Made by a program: the position numbers and the translations under genes. The notes below the pieces were generated by a model. The model saw nothing but the letters and a program-made list of their open reading frames with translations. It was not told where the DNA came from and made no database searches. A stretch of DNA of 64,000 nt from JALYOK01 sp963840785. GTDB taxonomy: Bacteria > Pseudomonadota > Gammaproteobacteria > Burkholderiales > JALYOK01. Shown here one piece after another: positions 8,547-19,538 of this stretch (the stretch's first letter is position 1; each line of letters opens with the position of its first letter). Location of the stretch: the NCBI GenBank assembly GCA_963840785.1, contig CAWJAF010000009.1:1-64000 (forward strand). Reading direction: 5' to 3'.

Positions 8547-9381
8547 ATGACAACAATGCAATCTCGCTCGGCTTGCCGAGCATTTTTCTGGCTGGCGCTA
8601 TCGTTTCTTAATTCATACGAGTTTGGTTTATGCGCGCTGACGCGGAGCCGTTAACGCCAGCGCGCCGGCGGCGACGCCGAAACTCGAAACCGCGCAAGGC
8701 CCTACGGTGATTCGCCGCCGCGCGACGATATTGGACGAGTACACCGCGTTACCGAAAGGCGATAGCCGCAATCGAGTTCTATTAAATGTGACTTATTCGT
8801 TCGGCGAGAAGCGCGATTACGGTTTGACGGTCGAAGTGCCTTACGCCCAATATCGCGCGAATGGCGTGGCCGGTAATGATTCGGCAAATGGATTGGGCGA
8901 CATCCGAACATTCTTGATCCATCCCTTCGCGACTCAAGGAAAATTTATTCATTCCTATGCGCTGGAAACTTATTTCAACACCGCTAGCCCGGCGGTGTTA
9001 GGGCAGGGGAGTACGACCTTGTTGCCGTCCTACGCGCTGACCTATCGGCATAGCAAAATGTTTCAGCTCATCGGCCTGGTGCAATATCAATTCGACGTGC
9101 AACGCGATGATGGCGAAGATCATGTGCGGACACTTAATCTGCGGCCCTTCATGATTCTGAATTTCCCGAGTGATTATTATTCGATTTCCGAGGTGAAGGC
9201 GATACTCGATATCGAACACGAAAATCGTTGGAACGTGACGGCGACTACCTCGCTTGGCCGATTGTTCGGTGCGCGCAAGCAGTGGGCGATGTTCGGTGTG
9301 GTCGGCGGCCCGCTGAATGATTTCGCTCGGGACTTCGTCCAGAAGTATCAATTTAAAGCGGGCATCAATTATTTCTTTTGA
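8547..9381 (+). CDS. Outer-membrane beta-barrel protein (probable frameshift near the N-terminus)
   Basis: The continuous frame starts only at GTG 8707 and gives 224 residues. In the same frame upstream, back to 8641, the sequence reads as sensible mature protein (APAATPKLETAQGPTVI). A signal peptide (FFWLALSFLNS region) starts at ATG 8547/8556 in another frame, so one indel near 8635-8650 probably splits the gene. The mature protein alternates polar and hydrophobic residues, with aromatic girdle positions (YGLTVEVPYAQYR, YSFGEKRDYG, YQFKAGINYFF) and a C-terminal Phe, as in outer-membrane barrels of the phenol-degradation MetA / transporter type. It lies 6 bp upstream of the decarboxylase gene, so the two are probably co-transcribed. 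Substrate unknown. Confidence 0.65.
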
Positions 9382-9387
9382 AGAATC

Positions 9388-10816
<1,429 letters not shown>

Positions 10817-10902
10817 TGGCGCCGTGTTTGACGCAGCATGCCCTGCGATTAAGGCGCCGTGCGGATCGCAGACATGGCGTTCGACAAAGTAATTGAACTA
10901 AT

Positions 10903-10927
10903 AAAGGCAGCTTTCATGGCTGCCTTT
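10903..10927. terminator. Bidirectional hairpin terminator
   Basis: AAAGGCAGC and GCTGCCTTT form a 9-bp stem with a 7-nt loop. The stem's own A and T flanks make it usable from both sides, and it sits between the convergent decarboxylase and glycine-rich membrane protein genes. Confidence 0.8.
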
Positions 10928-10947
10928 ATTTGATGGGTGGCGATGAC

Positions 10948-11226
10948 CTAGCGTTTCATCAACATATTTTTGATGATGCCGATAATCACCATCAATACGC
11001 CGCCTCCAATGCCCGATCCCAAGACGTTTCCTAAAATTCCGCTGCCCGCCGCGCCCGCGCCGCCGCCAAGCAGACCACCTAGAATTTGACTACCGATACC
11101 ACCGCCCAAAATACCTGCGACGGAATTACCTAATACGCCCAAACTAATTTTTTTGACCAGGGCGCCAACAATATTGCCACCCGCGGCTCCGCTGATGAGA
11201 CTAATAATGAGAGAGACGATATCCAA
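10948..11226 (-). CDS. Small glycine-rich hydrophobic protein
   Basis: A 92-residue protein made largely of small residues: two hydrophobic stretches with many Gly (GAAGGNIVGALV, AGILGGGIGSQILGGLLGGG, GSGIGGGVLMVIIG) and a basic end KNMLMKR. Such proteins are widespread, often called hypothetical membrane or glycine-zipper-like proteins, and no function is established. TTG 11226 was chosen as the start because AAGGAG stands 6 bp before it and the family begins with (M)DIVSLIISLISGAAGGN; a longer reading to 11316 has no such signal. It is convergent with the decarboxylase gene and divergent from dctP. Confidence 0.7.
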   Translation of the reverse strand: MDIVSLIISLISGAAGGNIVGALVKKISLGVLGNSVAGILGGGIGSQILGGLLGGGAGAAGSGILGNVLGSGIGGGVLMVIIGIIKNMLMKR

Positions 11227-11450
11227 ATTTTTCTCCTTGAATAGTGATTTGCAGGCTTCGTCGAAACGCGATGTCCCTGTTGGTTGTTCGTAGGTGCTTT
11301 GCCCTCTCAAGTTCACCTAACGATTCATTTGAACCGATTTTCAGCGATAAGGCAAGCGATAGTCATCGCCAACGCTATGCTAAAATCCGCCGCAATACGC
11401 GATATGCAACGACTGCGAAATCGACGTACTTTTCTGGAAAGAATTCACCA

Positions 11451-12503
11451 ATGAAGATGACACGCTTGTTGCGATTTGCCGTAATCATTGCGTGCGCAAT
11501 TGGTCTTGGTACAGCCGCTGCTGTCCAGGCGCAGCAAATTACCCTTAAGCTGCATCACTTTGTGCCGCCGAGTTCGACGGCGCACGCTAAATTCTTAGTT
11601 CCCTGGGTAGAGCGCGTCGAGAAAGAATCGGGCGGCCGCATTAAGATTCAAATCTTCCCGGCGATGCAACTAGGTGGAACGATGGCGCAGCTACTGGATC
11701 AAGTTGCCGATGGCGTTGTCGATATCGCCTGGGCGCTGCCAGGCGCGAGCGCCGGTCGCTATCCGGCCTTCGAAGTATTTGAATTGCCGTTCTTGACCAA
11801 GACCGCGCAAGGTGCAAGTCGGGCATTGTGGGAGTACGTGCGCTTGAACAAAATCGACCAAACGGAATTTAAGTCCGTTAAGCTATTGGCGACCCACGTT
11901 CACGACGAAGGTGTGCTTCATACCATAGATAAACCGGTGCGAACGCTTGCCGATTTCAAGGGTTTGAAGTTGCGCACGTCAAATCGCTGGGTCACAAAGT
12001 TGATCGCCGCGCTCGGCGCCACGCCCGTTGGAATGCCGGTTGGCCAGGTACCGGACGCATTGTCGAAACACGTTCTGGACGGTGCCGCAATGCCTTGGGA
12101 AATTGTGCCCAGCCTCAAGGTGCATGAACTGGTGAAATTTCACAGCGAAACCGATCCGAAATCTCGGGCGCTTTACACCACCGGATTTGTCGTAGCGATG
12201 AATTTAGCGAAGTTCGCCAGTCTTCCTGCGGAGTTGAAGAAGGTGATCGATGCCAACAGCGGCGCGGATTTTTCCGCGCTCGCCGGAAAAATGTGGGATG
12301 ATACGGCCGCGCCGCATCGCAAATTGGCCGCTGCTCGCGGCAATCAATTTTCCGTGATATCACAAGACGAGTTGAAAATTTGGGCAAAGATTAGCGAGCC
12401 GGTTGTTGATGCCTGGATGCAAGACGTTGGGGCAAAGGGATTGGACGGCGCGGCATTGCTAAAAAGCGCGAAAGAGCAGATTGAGCGATTTGATCGCAAT
12501 TGA
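11451..12503 (+). CDS. dctP: TRAP transporter substrate-binding protein (DctP family)
   Basis: A 350-residue periplasmic binding protein. From ATG 11451 it starts with a signal peptide (LRFAVIIACAIGLGTAAAVQA-type, cleavage after AQA). The mature start ITLKLHHFVPPSSTAHAKF, the domain motif RIKIQIFPAMQLGGT and the ligand-arginine motif GLKLRTSNRW are typical of DctP/TAXI-unrelated TRAP receptors. It captures a carboxylate-containing ligand and delivers it to the DctQM membrane complex, driven by the sodium gradient. The dctQ gene follows 63 bp downstream. The ligand cannot be predicted here. Confidence 0.93.
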   Translation: MKMTRLLRFAVIIACAIGLGTAAAVQAQQITLKLHHFVPPSSTAHAKFLVPWVERVEKESGGRIKIQIFPAMQLGGTMAQLLDQVADGVVDIAWALPGASAGRYPAFEVFELPFLTKTAQGASRALWEYVRLNKIDQTEFKSVKLLATHVHDEGVLHTIDKPVRTLADFKGLKLRTSNRWVTKLIAALGATPVGMPVGQVPDALSKHVLDGAAMPWEIVPSLKVHELVKFHSETDPKSRALYTTGFVVAMNLAKFASLPAELKKVIDANSGADFSALAGKMWDDTAAPHRKLAAARGNQFSVISQDELKIWAKISEPVVDAWMQDVGAKGLDGAALLKSAKEQIERFDRN

Positions 12504-12566
12504 CCCACAGAATAAAACTATCCACCGCACCCTCCGAAGAATAAATTAAGACTAGCGATATTCGAT

Positions 12567-13115
12567 ATGGAAAAAATAGATGTCATCATCCCGGGACAAA
12601 TTGACCCGGACGCCGATGCTCAGCAAGGCTTCGGTAAAGCGTTGCGTTATTGGGTCACTGCGTTGGCGTTGCTGGGCGGGCTAGTGTTGGTGCTTCTGGT
12701 TGCGATGTCAGTAGTCAGTATTTTCGGTCGAGTGCTGTTCTCCAAGCCGATTCAGGGGGATTACGAGCTTGCGCAAATGATGTCCGCGATGGCCGTGTCG
12801 CTATTTTTGCCCTATTGTCATTTGCGGCGAGCCCATGTTTTGGTCGATTTTTTCACCGCGGGCGCAAGCAAGCGCGTGAAGCATTGGCTCGACGCAATGG
12901 CTGGATTGTTGCTATCGGTAATCGCCGCGGTGTTTGCCCGCCAACTGTTTATCGGCATGACAGATGGCCAGGACTCTGGCGAGACGTCGATGCTGCTTGG
13001 CCTGCCGGTTTGGTGGCCCTACACGGCGCTGGTGGTGGCATTTGGCTCACTAAGCCTTACCGCGCTTTATTTCACCGTGCTCGAAGTAACCCGCGGCATA
13101 AAGGGCCAGTCATGA
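12567..13115 (+). CDS. dctQ: TRAP transporter small permease (DctQ family)
   Basis: A 182-residue protein with four membrane helices. After a polar N-terminus come ALALLGGLVLVLLVAMSVVSIFGRVLF and the family motif YELAQMMSAMAVSLFLPYCHLRRAHVLVDFF. DctQ supports and couples the DctM transport subunit to the loaded DctP protein. The gene lies between dctP and dctM and overlaps the dctM start by 4 bp (ATGA), consistent with one operon and translational coupling. Confidence 0.92.
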   Translation: MEKIDVIIPGQIDPDADAQQGFGKALRYWVTALALLGGLVLVLLVAMSVVSIFGRVLFSKPIQGDYELAQMMSAMAVSLFLPYCHLRRAHVLVDFFTAGASKRVKHWLDAMAGLLLSVIAAVFARQLFIGMTDGQDSGETSMLLGLPVWWPYTALVVAFGSLSLTALYFTVLEVTRGIKGQS

Positions 13116-14434
13116 CCGGTACGCAACTTGGTTTATTGATACTGGGATTGATGCTGCTATTAATGGCGGCGCGCGTTCACATCGCGATCGCGATGATGGT
13201 TGCGGGCATCGTTGGATACGCAACGTTAGCGGGTTGGAGTCCACTCTTGGCACACTTCAAAAACAGTGCCTACGCGCGCTATTCCAACTATGAATTGTCG
13301 GTGATCCCCCTTTATTTGCTGATGGGCGCGTTCGCAGCACGAGGAGGATTATCGAAGTCGCTGTTTGACGCCGCGGCGAAATTTATCGGCCATTGGCGCG
13401 GCGGATTGGCGATGAGCGCCATCGGCGCCTGTGCCGGTTTTGGTGCAATTTGTGGGTCATCGCTTGCAACGGCGGCAACGATGGGTCGCGTTGCGCTCCC
13501 GGAACTGCGCCGCTACGGCTATTCGCCGCGCTTGGCGACGGGAACACTTGCGGCCGGTGGCACGTTGGGTATTCTAATTCCTCCCTCGGTCGCGTTGGTG
13601 GTATACGCGATGTTGTCGGAACAGAACATCGCCAAGCTTTACGCGGCGGCCATGATCCCCGGTCTAGTCGCAACCATCGGTTACATGCTCACGATTAGGC
13701 TTGTGACGCGATTTAATCCGGCTGCCGGCCCGTCCGCGCCTCGAGCTTCCTGGCCGGAGCGATGGCGTGCCATCGTCAATGTATGGCCGGTCGCCTCGAT
13801 ATTTTTTCTGGTGATCGGTGGTATCTATCTGGGGTGGTTCACGCCAACTGAGGCGGCCGCAGTTGGCGCTGCGCTGGCAGGTGTCGCCGCATTTGTGCGC
13901 GGCGGTCTGAACGGCAAAGAATTTGTCGAATGCCTGCTTTCCACCGCAGAGTCGTCGGCGATGATCTTTTTCATTCTGTTGGGCGCCGATACATTGAATT
14001 CGTTTTTGGCGCTCTCGCAAATGCCGGCGGAGTTGTCGGCATGGGTGCGAGGTTTGGGGGTCTCACCGTTTTTAGTCTTGATTACGATCATCCTCATTTA
14101 CATTGTTTTGGGCTGCGTGATGGACAGCTTATCGATGCTGCTCCTAACTATCCCCATCTTATTGCCGATTGTTTTAGGGCTCGATTTTTGGGGGATGGAT
14201 GAAACGAGCAAAGCGATTTGGTTTGGAATTTTGGCGCTGACGGTAGTCGAAATTGGCTTAATTCATCCGCCGGTCGGAATGAACATTTATATCATCAATA
14301 GCCTTGCGCGCGATGTGCCGCTGATGGAAACCGTCAAGGGCGTGTTACCTTTCTTAGGCTCAGACTTTGTGCGCATCACTTTACTTATTCTGTTTCCGAG
14401 TATTTCTCTTTGGTTGGTTAAGCTTGTTAGCTAA
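13112..14434 (+). CDS. dctM: TRAP transporter large permease (DctM family)
   Basis: A 440-residue inner-membrane protein with about twelve hydrophobic helices. It carries LLMGAFAARGGLSKSLFDAA, the conserved GAICGSSLATAATMGRVALPE segment and TLGILIPPSVALVVYAML, all DctM signatures, and the second-half repeat GWFTPTEAAAVGAALA. It is the ion-coupled transport subunit. ATG 13112 overlaps the dctQ stop by 4 bp. A longer open frame upstream to 12650 lies inside dctQ and is only a shadow. The following 254 bp up to the sugar dehydrogenase gene shows no gene or clear terminator. Confidence 0.94.
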   Translation: MTGTQLGLLILGLMLLLMAARVHIAIAMMVAGIVGYATLAGWSPLLAHFKNSAYARYSNYELSVIPLYLLMGAFAARGGLSKSLFDAAAKFIGHWRGGLAMSAIGACAGFGAICGSSLATAATMGRVALPELRRYGYSPRLATGTLAAGGTLGILIPPSVALVVYAMLSEQNIAKLYAAAMIPGLVATIGYMLTIRLVTRFNPAAGPSAPRASWPERWRAIVNVWPVASIFFLVIGGIYLGWFTPTEAAAVGAALAGVAAFVRGGLNGKEFVECLLSTAESSAMIFFILLGADTLNSFLALSQMPAELSAWVRGLGVSPFLVLITIILIYIVLGCVMDSLSMLLLTIPILLPIVLGLDFWGMDETSKAIWFGILALTVVEIGLIHPPVGMNIYIINSLARDVPLMETVKGVLPFLGSDFVRITLLILFPSISLWLVKLVS

Positions 14435-14688
14435 TGTTGACTAAGATAAAAAATCCTCGTACATTGCGATTTGTAATGTTTAGGTAACTTTTATCGGTTA
14501 CGATTCCAGATGTAGCGATCCACCAGATCGCAGAGATTAAAAATAATTTTCTGGTGAGCCAAAAAACTAAAATTTAAAACGTCGGGCTGGTGAGTCATCG
14601 CGCCGCCTCGACTAATTCCGCTGATTGTCGGGCATCGGCTGGGGGCGAATGACTGTTTTGGAAATTAACCAATAACAGGAGCCTGGCC

Positions 14689-16893
14689 ATGATTAGATTA
14701 TTTTTTTCTTTGGCGATTATTCTCTTCGCCTTTCCGCTTCACGCCCAAACAATTTCCCTTCAGCCTGTTGTAGCAGGCTTAAAAAGTCCCATCGGCGTTT
14801 ACAACGCCAAGGACGGTTCTGGCCGGCTTTTCATCCTCGAACAAGGTGGCGCGATACGAATTTGGAGCGGGATACAGCTTCTACCGACGCCGTTTCTGAA
14901 TATTGATCTGTTCACCAATGGTGGCGGCGAGCAGGGTCTGCTCGGTATTGCGTTTCATCCCAATTACAAAATTAATGGTTTATTTTTCATCAGCTATACA
15001 GATTTGTCAGGCAATACGGCGATTGCGCGCTACAGCGTATCCGCCGCGAATCCCAACGTCGCCAATCCTAGTTCTGGCATGATTATCTTAACGGCGACGC
15101 AGCCGTTTTCTAATCACAACGGCGGCCAAATCCAATTCGGTCCCGATGGTTATTTGTATATTTCCATGGGCGACGGCGGTTCCGGTGGTGATCCAGGAAA
15201 TCGCGGCCAGGACCTGACAACATTGCTCGGGAAAATGTTGCGCATTGATGTCGATCGCGGCTTGCCGTACACCATTCCGGCTACCAATCCTTTCGTTTCC
15301 AATACCAATGCAGCTGTTAAAAAAGAAATATGGGCGTATGGCTTGCGTAATGCCTGGGGGTTCAGTTTTGACCGTACCACCGGCGATATGATCATGGGTG
15401 ACGTAGGACAGGACGCCTGGGAGGAAATCGACTTTCAACCACGTTCCAGCCGCGGCGGCGAGAACTATGGCTGGCGCAAAATGGAAGGGACTCATTGCTT
15501 CAATCCCGCTACTAGTTGCAACAACGGAACCCTCACTCTGCCGATTTTGGAGTACGCCCATTCAGCGGGAAATTGCTCCGTCACGGGCGGATACCGTTAT
15601 CGCGGGGGTCGCTGGGCGAATCTTTCGGGCATTTATTTCTATGGCGATCTCTGCAGCGGTCGTATATGGGGCGGTAAGCAAAGCGGTGCGAGTTGGACCT
15701 CTAGCGAGTTATTGGATTCGGCGCTGACCATCACTGCGTTTGGTGAGGACGAAGTGGGTGAGTTATATGTTGTCGGTTACGACAGCACGAACGGTGCGCT
15801 TTATCGCATCGCTTCGACTGCCGACAGCGAAATCGTGATCGACAATGCCGCCCCGGGACAATCGGATTCGTCGCGCAGTTTTACGGGAACCTGGTGTTTA
15901 TCCACGGGCACGAATTTTTTTGGCAGCAATTCGCTCTACAGTTGTGGCAGCGCTATCGATACCTATCGCTGGACACCAACCATTCCCAGCGATCGTGCCT
16001 ACGATGTCTACGTTCGCTGGACGGCGCTTTCCACTCGTGGTACCGCGGTTCCCTTTAAAGTTGTACACGCGGGAGGCACGACGACGGTGAATTTCAATGA
16101 GCGAACGGCAGGCGGTGTGTGGACCGCGGCGGGGCGCTTTACTTTTTCTGCGGGGTCAGCGGGCTATGTCGAGACTAGCGATAGCAACGGCCAAGCTAAC
16201 GCTGATGCGGTACGTTTTGTTCCTGCCGCCGGACCCGCAGCCGGAAAGCTCACGGTTAGTAAGGCTGGCAGCGGCGGTGGGCGTGTGACCACGGTGCCGG
16301 CCGGTATCGATTGCGGTGCGGATTGCGTCGAAGAGTTTGCACTCAATACTGTCGTTCGAGTTACCGCTACGCCCGACCCGGGATCAATATTCTTCGAATG
16401 GGGCGGCCCCTGCGGTGGCAATGGCGCCTGTAGCATCACCATGAACGATTCGAAGTTTCTCGCCGCAACATTCCGCGTCGCTGATACGATCGTTGATAAC
16501 GCGGCCTTAGGTGTCCAGGATCCGGCCGGCGGACGGTCGTTCACGGGCCAGTGGTGCCGATCCGTCGGCACATCGCCGAACGGTGCCGATTCGCTCTATA
16601 GCTGCGGCGCGGGAGCGGACAGCTATCGCTGGACGCCGAATGTTCCAAAGACCGGTGGTTACAACGTCTACGCGTGGTGGACGACGCACCCCAATCGTTC
16701 TGCAAGCGTGCCGATTGCTGTTACGCATTCAGAGGGCACGGCAACGGTGAATGTCGATCAAAGGATCAACGGCGGCAAATGGGTGTTGCTCGGTACATAC
16801 ACGTTCGCGGTGGGCAAGACCGGATTCGTTGAAATGAAGGACAGCAATGGCCTCGCATTGGCCGATGCAATCAAGCTCGTTCCTGCGTTTTAA
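14689..16893 (+). CDS. Secreted PQQ-dependent sugar dehydrogenase with two golvesin-like C-terminal modules
   Basis: A 734-residue exported protein. Residues 1-19 are a signal peptide (end LHAQ). Residues ~20-375 are a glucose/sorbosone dehydrogenase propeller (GLKSPIGVYNAKDGSGRLF, FSNHNGGQIQFGPDGYLY with the catalytic-type His, MGDGGSGGDPGNRGQ, LRNAWGFSFD), which oxidises aldose or other sugars with PQQ. Residues ~383-508 and ~601-733 are two copies of a beta-rich module (VIDNAAPGQ.., YSCGSAIDTYRWTP, DSNGQANADAVRF) like the golvesin/xanthan-lyase C-terminal domain. Between them, ~520-597, is an InlB B-repeat-like domain (KAGSGGGRVTTVPAGIDCG). CAGGAG precedes ATG 14689. The next gene carries two more copies of the same module. 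Confidence 0.88.
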   Translation: MIRLFFSLAIILFAFPLHAQTISLQPVVAGLKSPIGVYNAKDGSGRLFILEQGGAIRIWSGIQLLPTPFLNIDLFTNGGGEQGLLGIAFHPNYKINGLFFISYTDLSGNTAIARYSVSAANPNVANPSSGMIILTATQPFSNHNGGQIQFGPDGYLYISMGDGGSGGDPGNRGQDLTTLLGKMLRIDVDRGLPYTIPATNPFVSNTNAAVKKEIWAYGLRNAWGFSFDRTTGDMIMGDVGQDAWEEIDFQPRSSRGGENYGWRKMEGTHCFNPATSCNNGTLTLPILEYAHSAGNCSVTGGYRYRGGRWANLSGIYFYGDLCSGRIWGGKQSGASWTSSELLDSALTITAFGEDEVGELYVVGYDSTNGALYRIASTADSEIVIDNAAPGQSDSSRSFTGTWCLSTGTNFFGSNSLYSCGSAIDTYRWTPTIPSDRAYDVYVRWTALSTRGTAVPFKVVHAGGTTTVNFNERTAGGVWTAAGRFTFSAGSAGYVETSDSNGQANADAVRFVPAAGPAAGKLTVSKAGSGGGRVTTVPAGIDCGADCVEEFALNTVVRVTATPDPGSIFFEWGGPCGGNGACSITMNDSKFLAATFRVADTIVDNAALGVQDPAGGRSFTGQWCRSVGTSPNGADSLYSCGAGADSYRWTPNVPKTGGYNVYAWWTTHPNRSASVPIAVTHSEGTATVNVDQRINGGKWVLLGTYTFAVGKTGFVEMKDSNGLALADAIKLVPAF

Positions 16894-17081
16894 CGCGAGA
16901 CCATCATGATCGCAAAAACGCTGTTACCACTTTGTTCCAGCCTCATTTGTACGTTCACTAAAGCACAGGTCAATCGCGCTACGCTAGGGTGGTTTACATA
17001 CAATGGCTTCCAGAGGGGAATTGCAGGCAATATTGGTCTGTGAGCCGCACTGGTATTGGGGATACGATTCAGGGAGATAAT

Positions 17082-19538
17082 ATGAGACTCACGTTTAGAT
17101 TTAGTTGGAAAGCGGTATTAATTGTTCTGTTTGCGGCCTTGGCCGGTAACGTTTTTGCGGAAGAAATTATCCTCGACAACGCGCCCCTCAGCGTGCAGGA
17201 CGGTGCCGGCGGTCGGACGTTTTCGGGCGCCTGGTGCACATCCGTTGCAACCAATAAATTTGCCACCAACTCTTTGTATTCTTGCGGCACGGGGCTCGAT
17301 ACCTACCGCTGGACGCCGACGATCGCGACAGCAGGAGCCTACGACGTTTACATCTGGTGGTCGACCGATCCGAACCGATCCGCGTCGGTGCCGATTACCG
17401 TAACCCATGCCGACGGCAATGTTGTAAAAAATTTCAATGAACGGATTGGTGGCGGGCAATGGGTTTTGCATGGCCGATATCGATTCATCGTGGGCAAAGC
17501 CGGATTCATACAAGTAAGTGATGCCAATGGTCAGGCTGCGGCAGATGCGGTCAGATTGGTTACAGCGGAAAGCCCGCCGCCACCTGCAGGCGAGATTGTT
17601 CTCGATAACGCCAGCCTTGGCGTACAAGATATCGCCGGTGGCCGAACGTTTACCGGAACCTGGTGTACGTCCGTAGCTGCGAACAAGTTCGCTGCCGACT
17701 CTTTTTATTCCTGCGGTAGTGGGGCCGATACGTATCGGTGGACACCGAATATTACCGTTGCTGGATCTTACGACACGTATGTGTGGTGGCCGGCCAATCT
17801 AAACCGCTCGATAAGCGTACCCATCAGCGTGACCCATGCAGGTGGAAGCACATCCAAATCTTTCAATGAAAGGCTCGGTGGTGGGCAATGGGTCTTGCAT
17901 GGTCGATACAACTTCAACGTTGGCACCGCGGGTTTTGTTCAAGTCAGTGACGCGAACGGTCAGGCTGGAGCAGACGCCGTACGTTTAGTCATAGTAGGAA
18001 GTCCGCCACCGCCGCCGACGACAACAAGTGGAGCGCCAGCGATATTGTTCACCGACGTCGAGGCAGGGCCGGTTAGTGGCGGGCCAAACAATCGCGGCTT
18101 ACCTGTCGCTATTTTCGGCAAAGGATTCGGCACAGCGCGCGGCACATCAAAAGTTACCATCGGCGGTGTAGAGGTCGCGAGTTACTTGATATGGGGGCAA
18201 AACAACGCCAACAATTCTGCATTGGATATGATTGTCGTGCAGCCCGGGGCGATTAGCACCGCGGGACCGGTCGTCGTAACGGTCGCCGGCAAGACGTCCA
18301 ATGCCGATTATCGGTTCACGCCGAGCGGTGGCAAGGTTTTCTATGTCGCACCGACCGGCTCGGACGTCGCGCCCTGCAGCGAGACACAACCTTGCGCAAC
18401 TATTTTGCATGCGGCGGCCAACGTAATGGTCGCCGGAGATGCTGTGCTGGTGCGCGGCGGTACGTTGAATGACAACGAAATTTGGATTCGCGATGCACAC
18501 GGACATTCCGGCGCACCGGGCAAACCGAAGATTATCCGAAATTTCCCCGGTGAAGTGCCCGAGTTTTCGATAGGTGTTCGGCCGTTTGCACTCTCGGCTA
18601 ACTACATCACGATCTCCGGTATACACTTCAAAAATGGCAAGTCTCTGGGACTAGGCGGGGAGACCGAAGGCGTTGTTGGCAATCGTATTTACAACAGCAC
18701 TTTCCGCGGCGTGATCGACTATGACGCGATTGGCACCCACGGCAATGACATGGTGCTCGCTGGCAATGACTGTGATGTACCGTCGAGCACCCAAGGTACG
18801 CAGGGTCATTGCTATTACATTTCCGCCGGCGACAATATTCTTCTGCGATACAACGTCGCGAAAGGCGCGCCCGGCTACGGCATTCACATCTTCGATCAGA
18901 AACGCGGTAGCGGTGCGGATTTCAAGCGAGTCATTTCGAATGTGTTGGTGGAAGGCAATTTGCTTGCCGTCTCACCGGAGCGTTCCGGCATGATTCTCGC
19001 GATGGGCGACGAAGCCTCCCTGGGCAATCACATGGATGGCGTGACGATACGCAACAATATTTTCGTCGCCAACAATTTTGCCGGCATCGCGGTTGGCGGG
19101 AATGTGCGCAACGTAAAAATTTATCACAATACGTTCTATCAAAACGGTCGACAAGGCATTACGATTTATGATGATCCGACCATCAGCGGTATTGAAATTG
19201 CCAACAATTTATTCGATCAGACCACGAACACCAACTGCAAGAGCAATTGCTCTTGGTACGTCCCTGCGCACGTGGAAAAAGGCGCGCGCGCAACGGGTGT
19301 GACGCTGGCGAATAATTTCTATGCGCCGGGTCCGGCATTGCTAGTTGGTGTCGCCGATCCGACAGGGGCAGTTGGCTTAACCGGATTTGTAAATGGGCCT
19401 CTGGCCGACTATCGATTGACGCCAACCAGCCTCGCGATCGATAAGGGTGTTTTGCTGCCGAGTGTGTTGTCGGACTTTAACGGCGCGCCGAGGGTCATTG
19501 GCGTGAAGCCGGATGCAGGTGCGTTTGAGCGCCAGTAG
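17082..19538 (+). CDS. Secreted right-handed beta-helix protein with two golvesin-like modules and an IPT/TIG-like domain
   Basis: An 818-residue exported protein. From ATG 17082 (GGGAG 8 bp upstream) it has a signal peptide ending NVFAEE. Residues ~28-161 and ~170-305 are near-identical golvesin-like modules (EIILDNAPLSVQDGAGG, YSCGTGLDTYRWTP, VSDANGQAAADAVRLV), separated by a Pro-rich linker. Residues ~315-412 resemble an IPT/TIG fold (VAIFGKGFGTARGTSKVTIGG). Residues ~415-818 form a parallel beta-helix (FYVAPTGSDVAPCSETQPC, then many N-N-x-F type coils such as VTIRNNIFVANN and IEIANNLF), as in polysaccharide lyases or glycan-binding proteins. It is probably co-expressed with the sugar dehydrogenase gene 188 bp upstream. 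No catalytic assignment is possible. Confidence 0.85.
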   Translation: MRLTFRFSWKAVLIVLFAALAGNVFAEEIILDNAPLSVQDGAGGRTFSGAWCTSVATNKFATNSLYSCGTGLDTYRWTPTIATAGAYDVYIWWSTDPNRSASVPITVTHADGNVVKNFNERIGGGQWVLHGRYRFIVGKAGFIQVSDANGQAAADAVRLVTAESPPPPAGEIVLDNASLGVQDIAGGRTFTGTWCTSVAANKFAADSFYSCGSGADTYRWTPNITVAGSYDTYVWWPANLNRSISVPISVTHAGGSTSKSFNERLGGGQWVLHGRYNFNVGTAGFVQVSDANGQAGADAVRLVIVGSPPPPPTTTSGAPAILFTDVEAGPVSGGPNNRGLPVAIFGKGFGTARGTSKVTIGGVEVASYLIWGQNNANNSALDMIVVQPGAISTAGPVVVTVAGKTSNADYRFTPSGGKVFYVAPTGSDVAPCSETQPCATILHAAANVMVAGDAVLVRGGTLNDNEIWIRDAHGHSGAPGKPKIIRNFPGEVPEFSIGVRPFALSANYITISGIHFKNGKSLGLGGETEGVVGNRIYNSTFRGVIDYDAIGTHGNDMVLAGNDCDVPSSTQGTQGHCYYISAGDNILLRYNVAKGAPGYGIHIFDQKRGSGADFKRVISNVLVEGNLLAVSPERSGMILAMGDEASLGNHMDGVTIRNNIFVANNFAGIAVGGNVRNVKIYHNTFYQNGRQGITIYDDPTISGIEIANNLFDQTTNTNCKSNCSWYVPAHVEKGARATGVTLANNFYAPGPALLVGVADPTGAVGLTGFVNGPLADYRLTPTSLAIDKGVLLPSVLSDFNGAPRVIGVKPDAGAFERQ

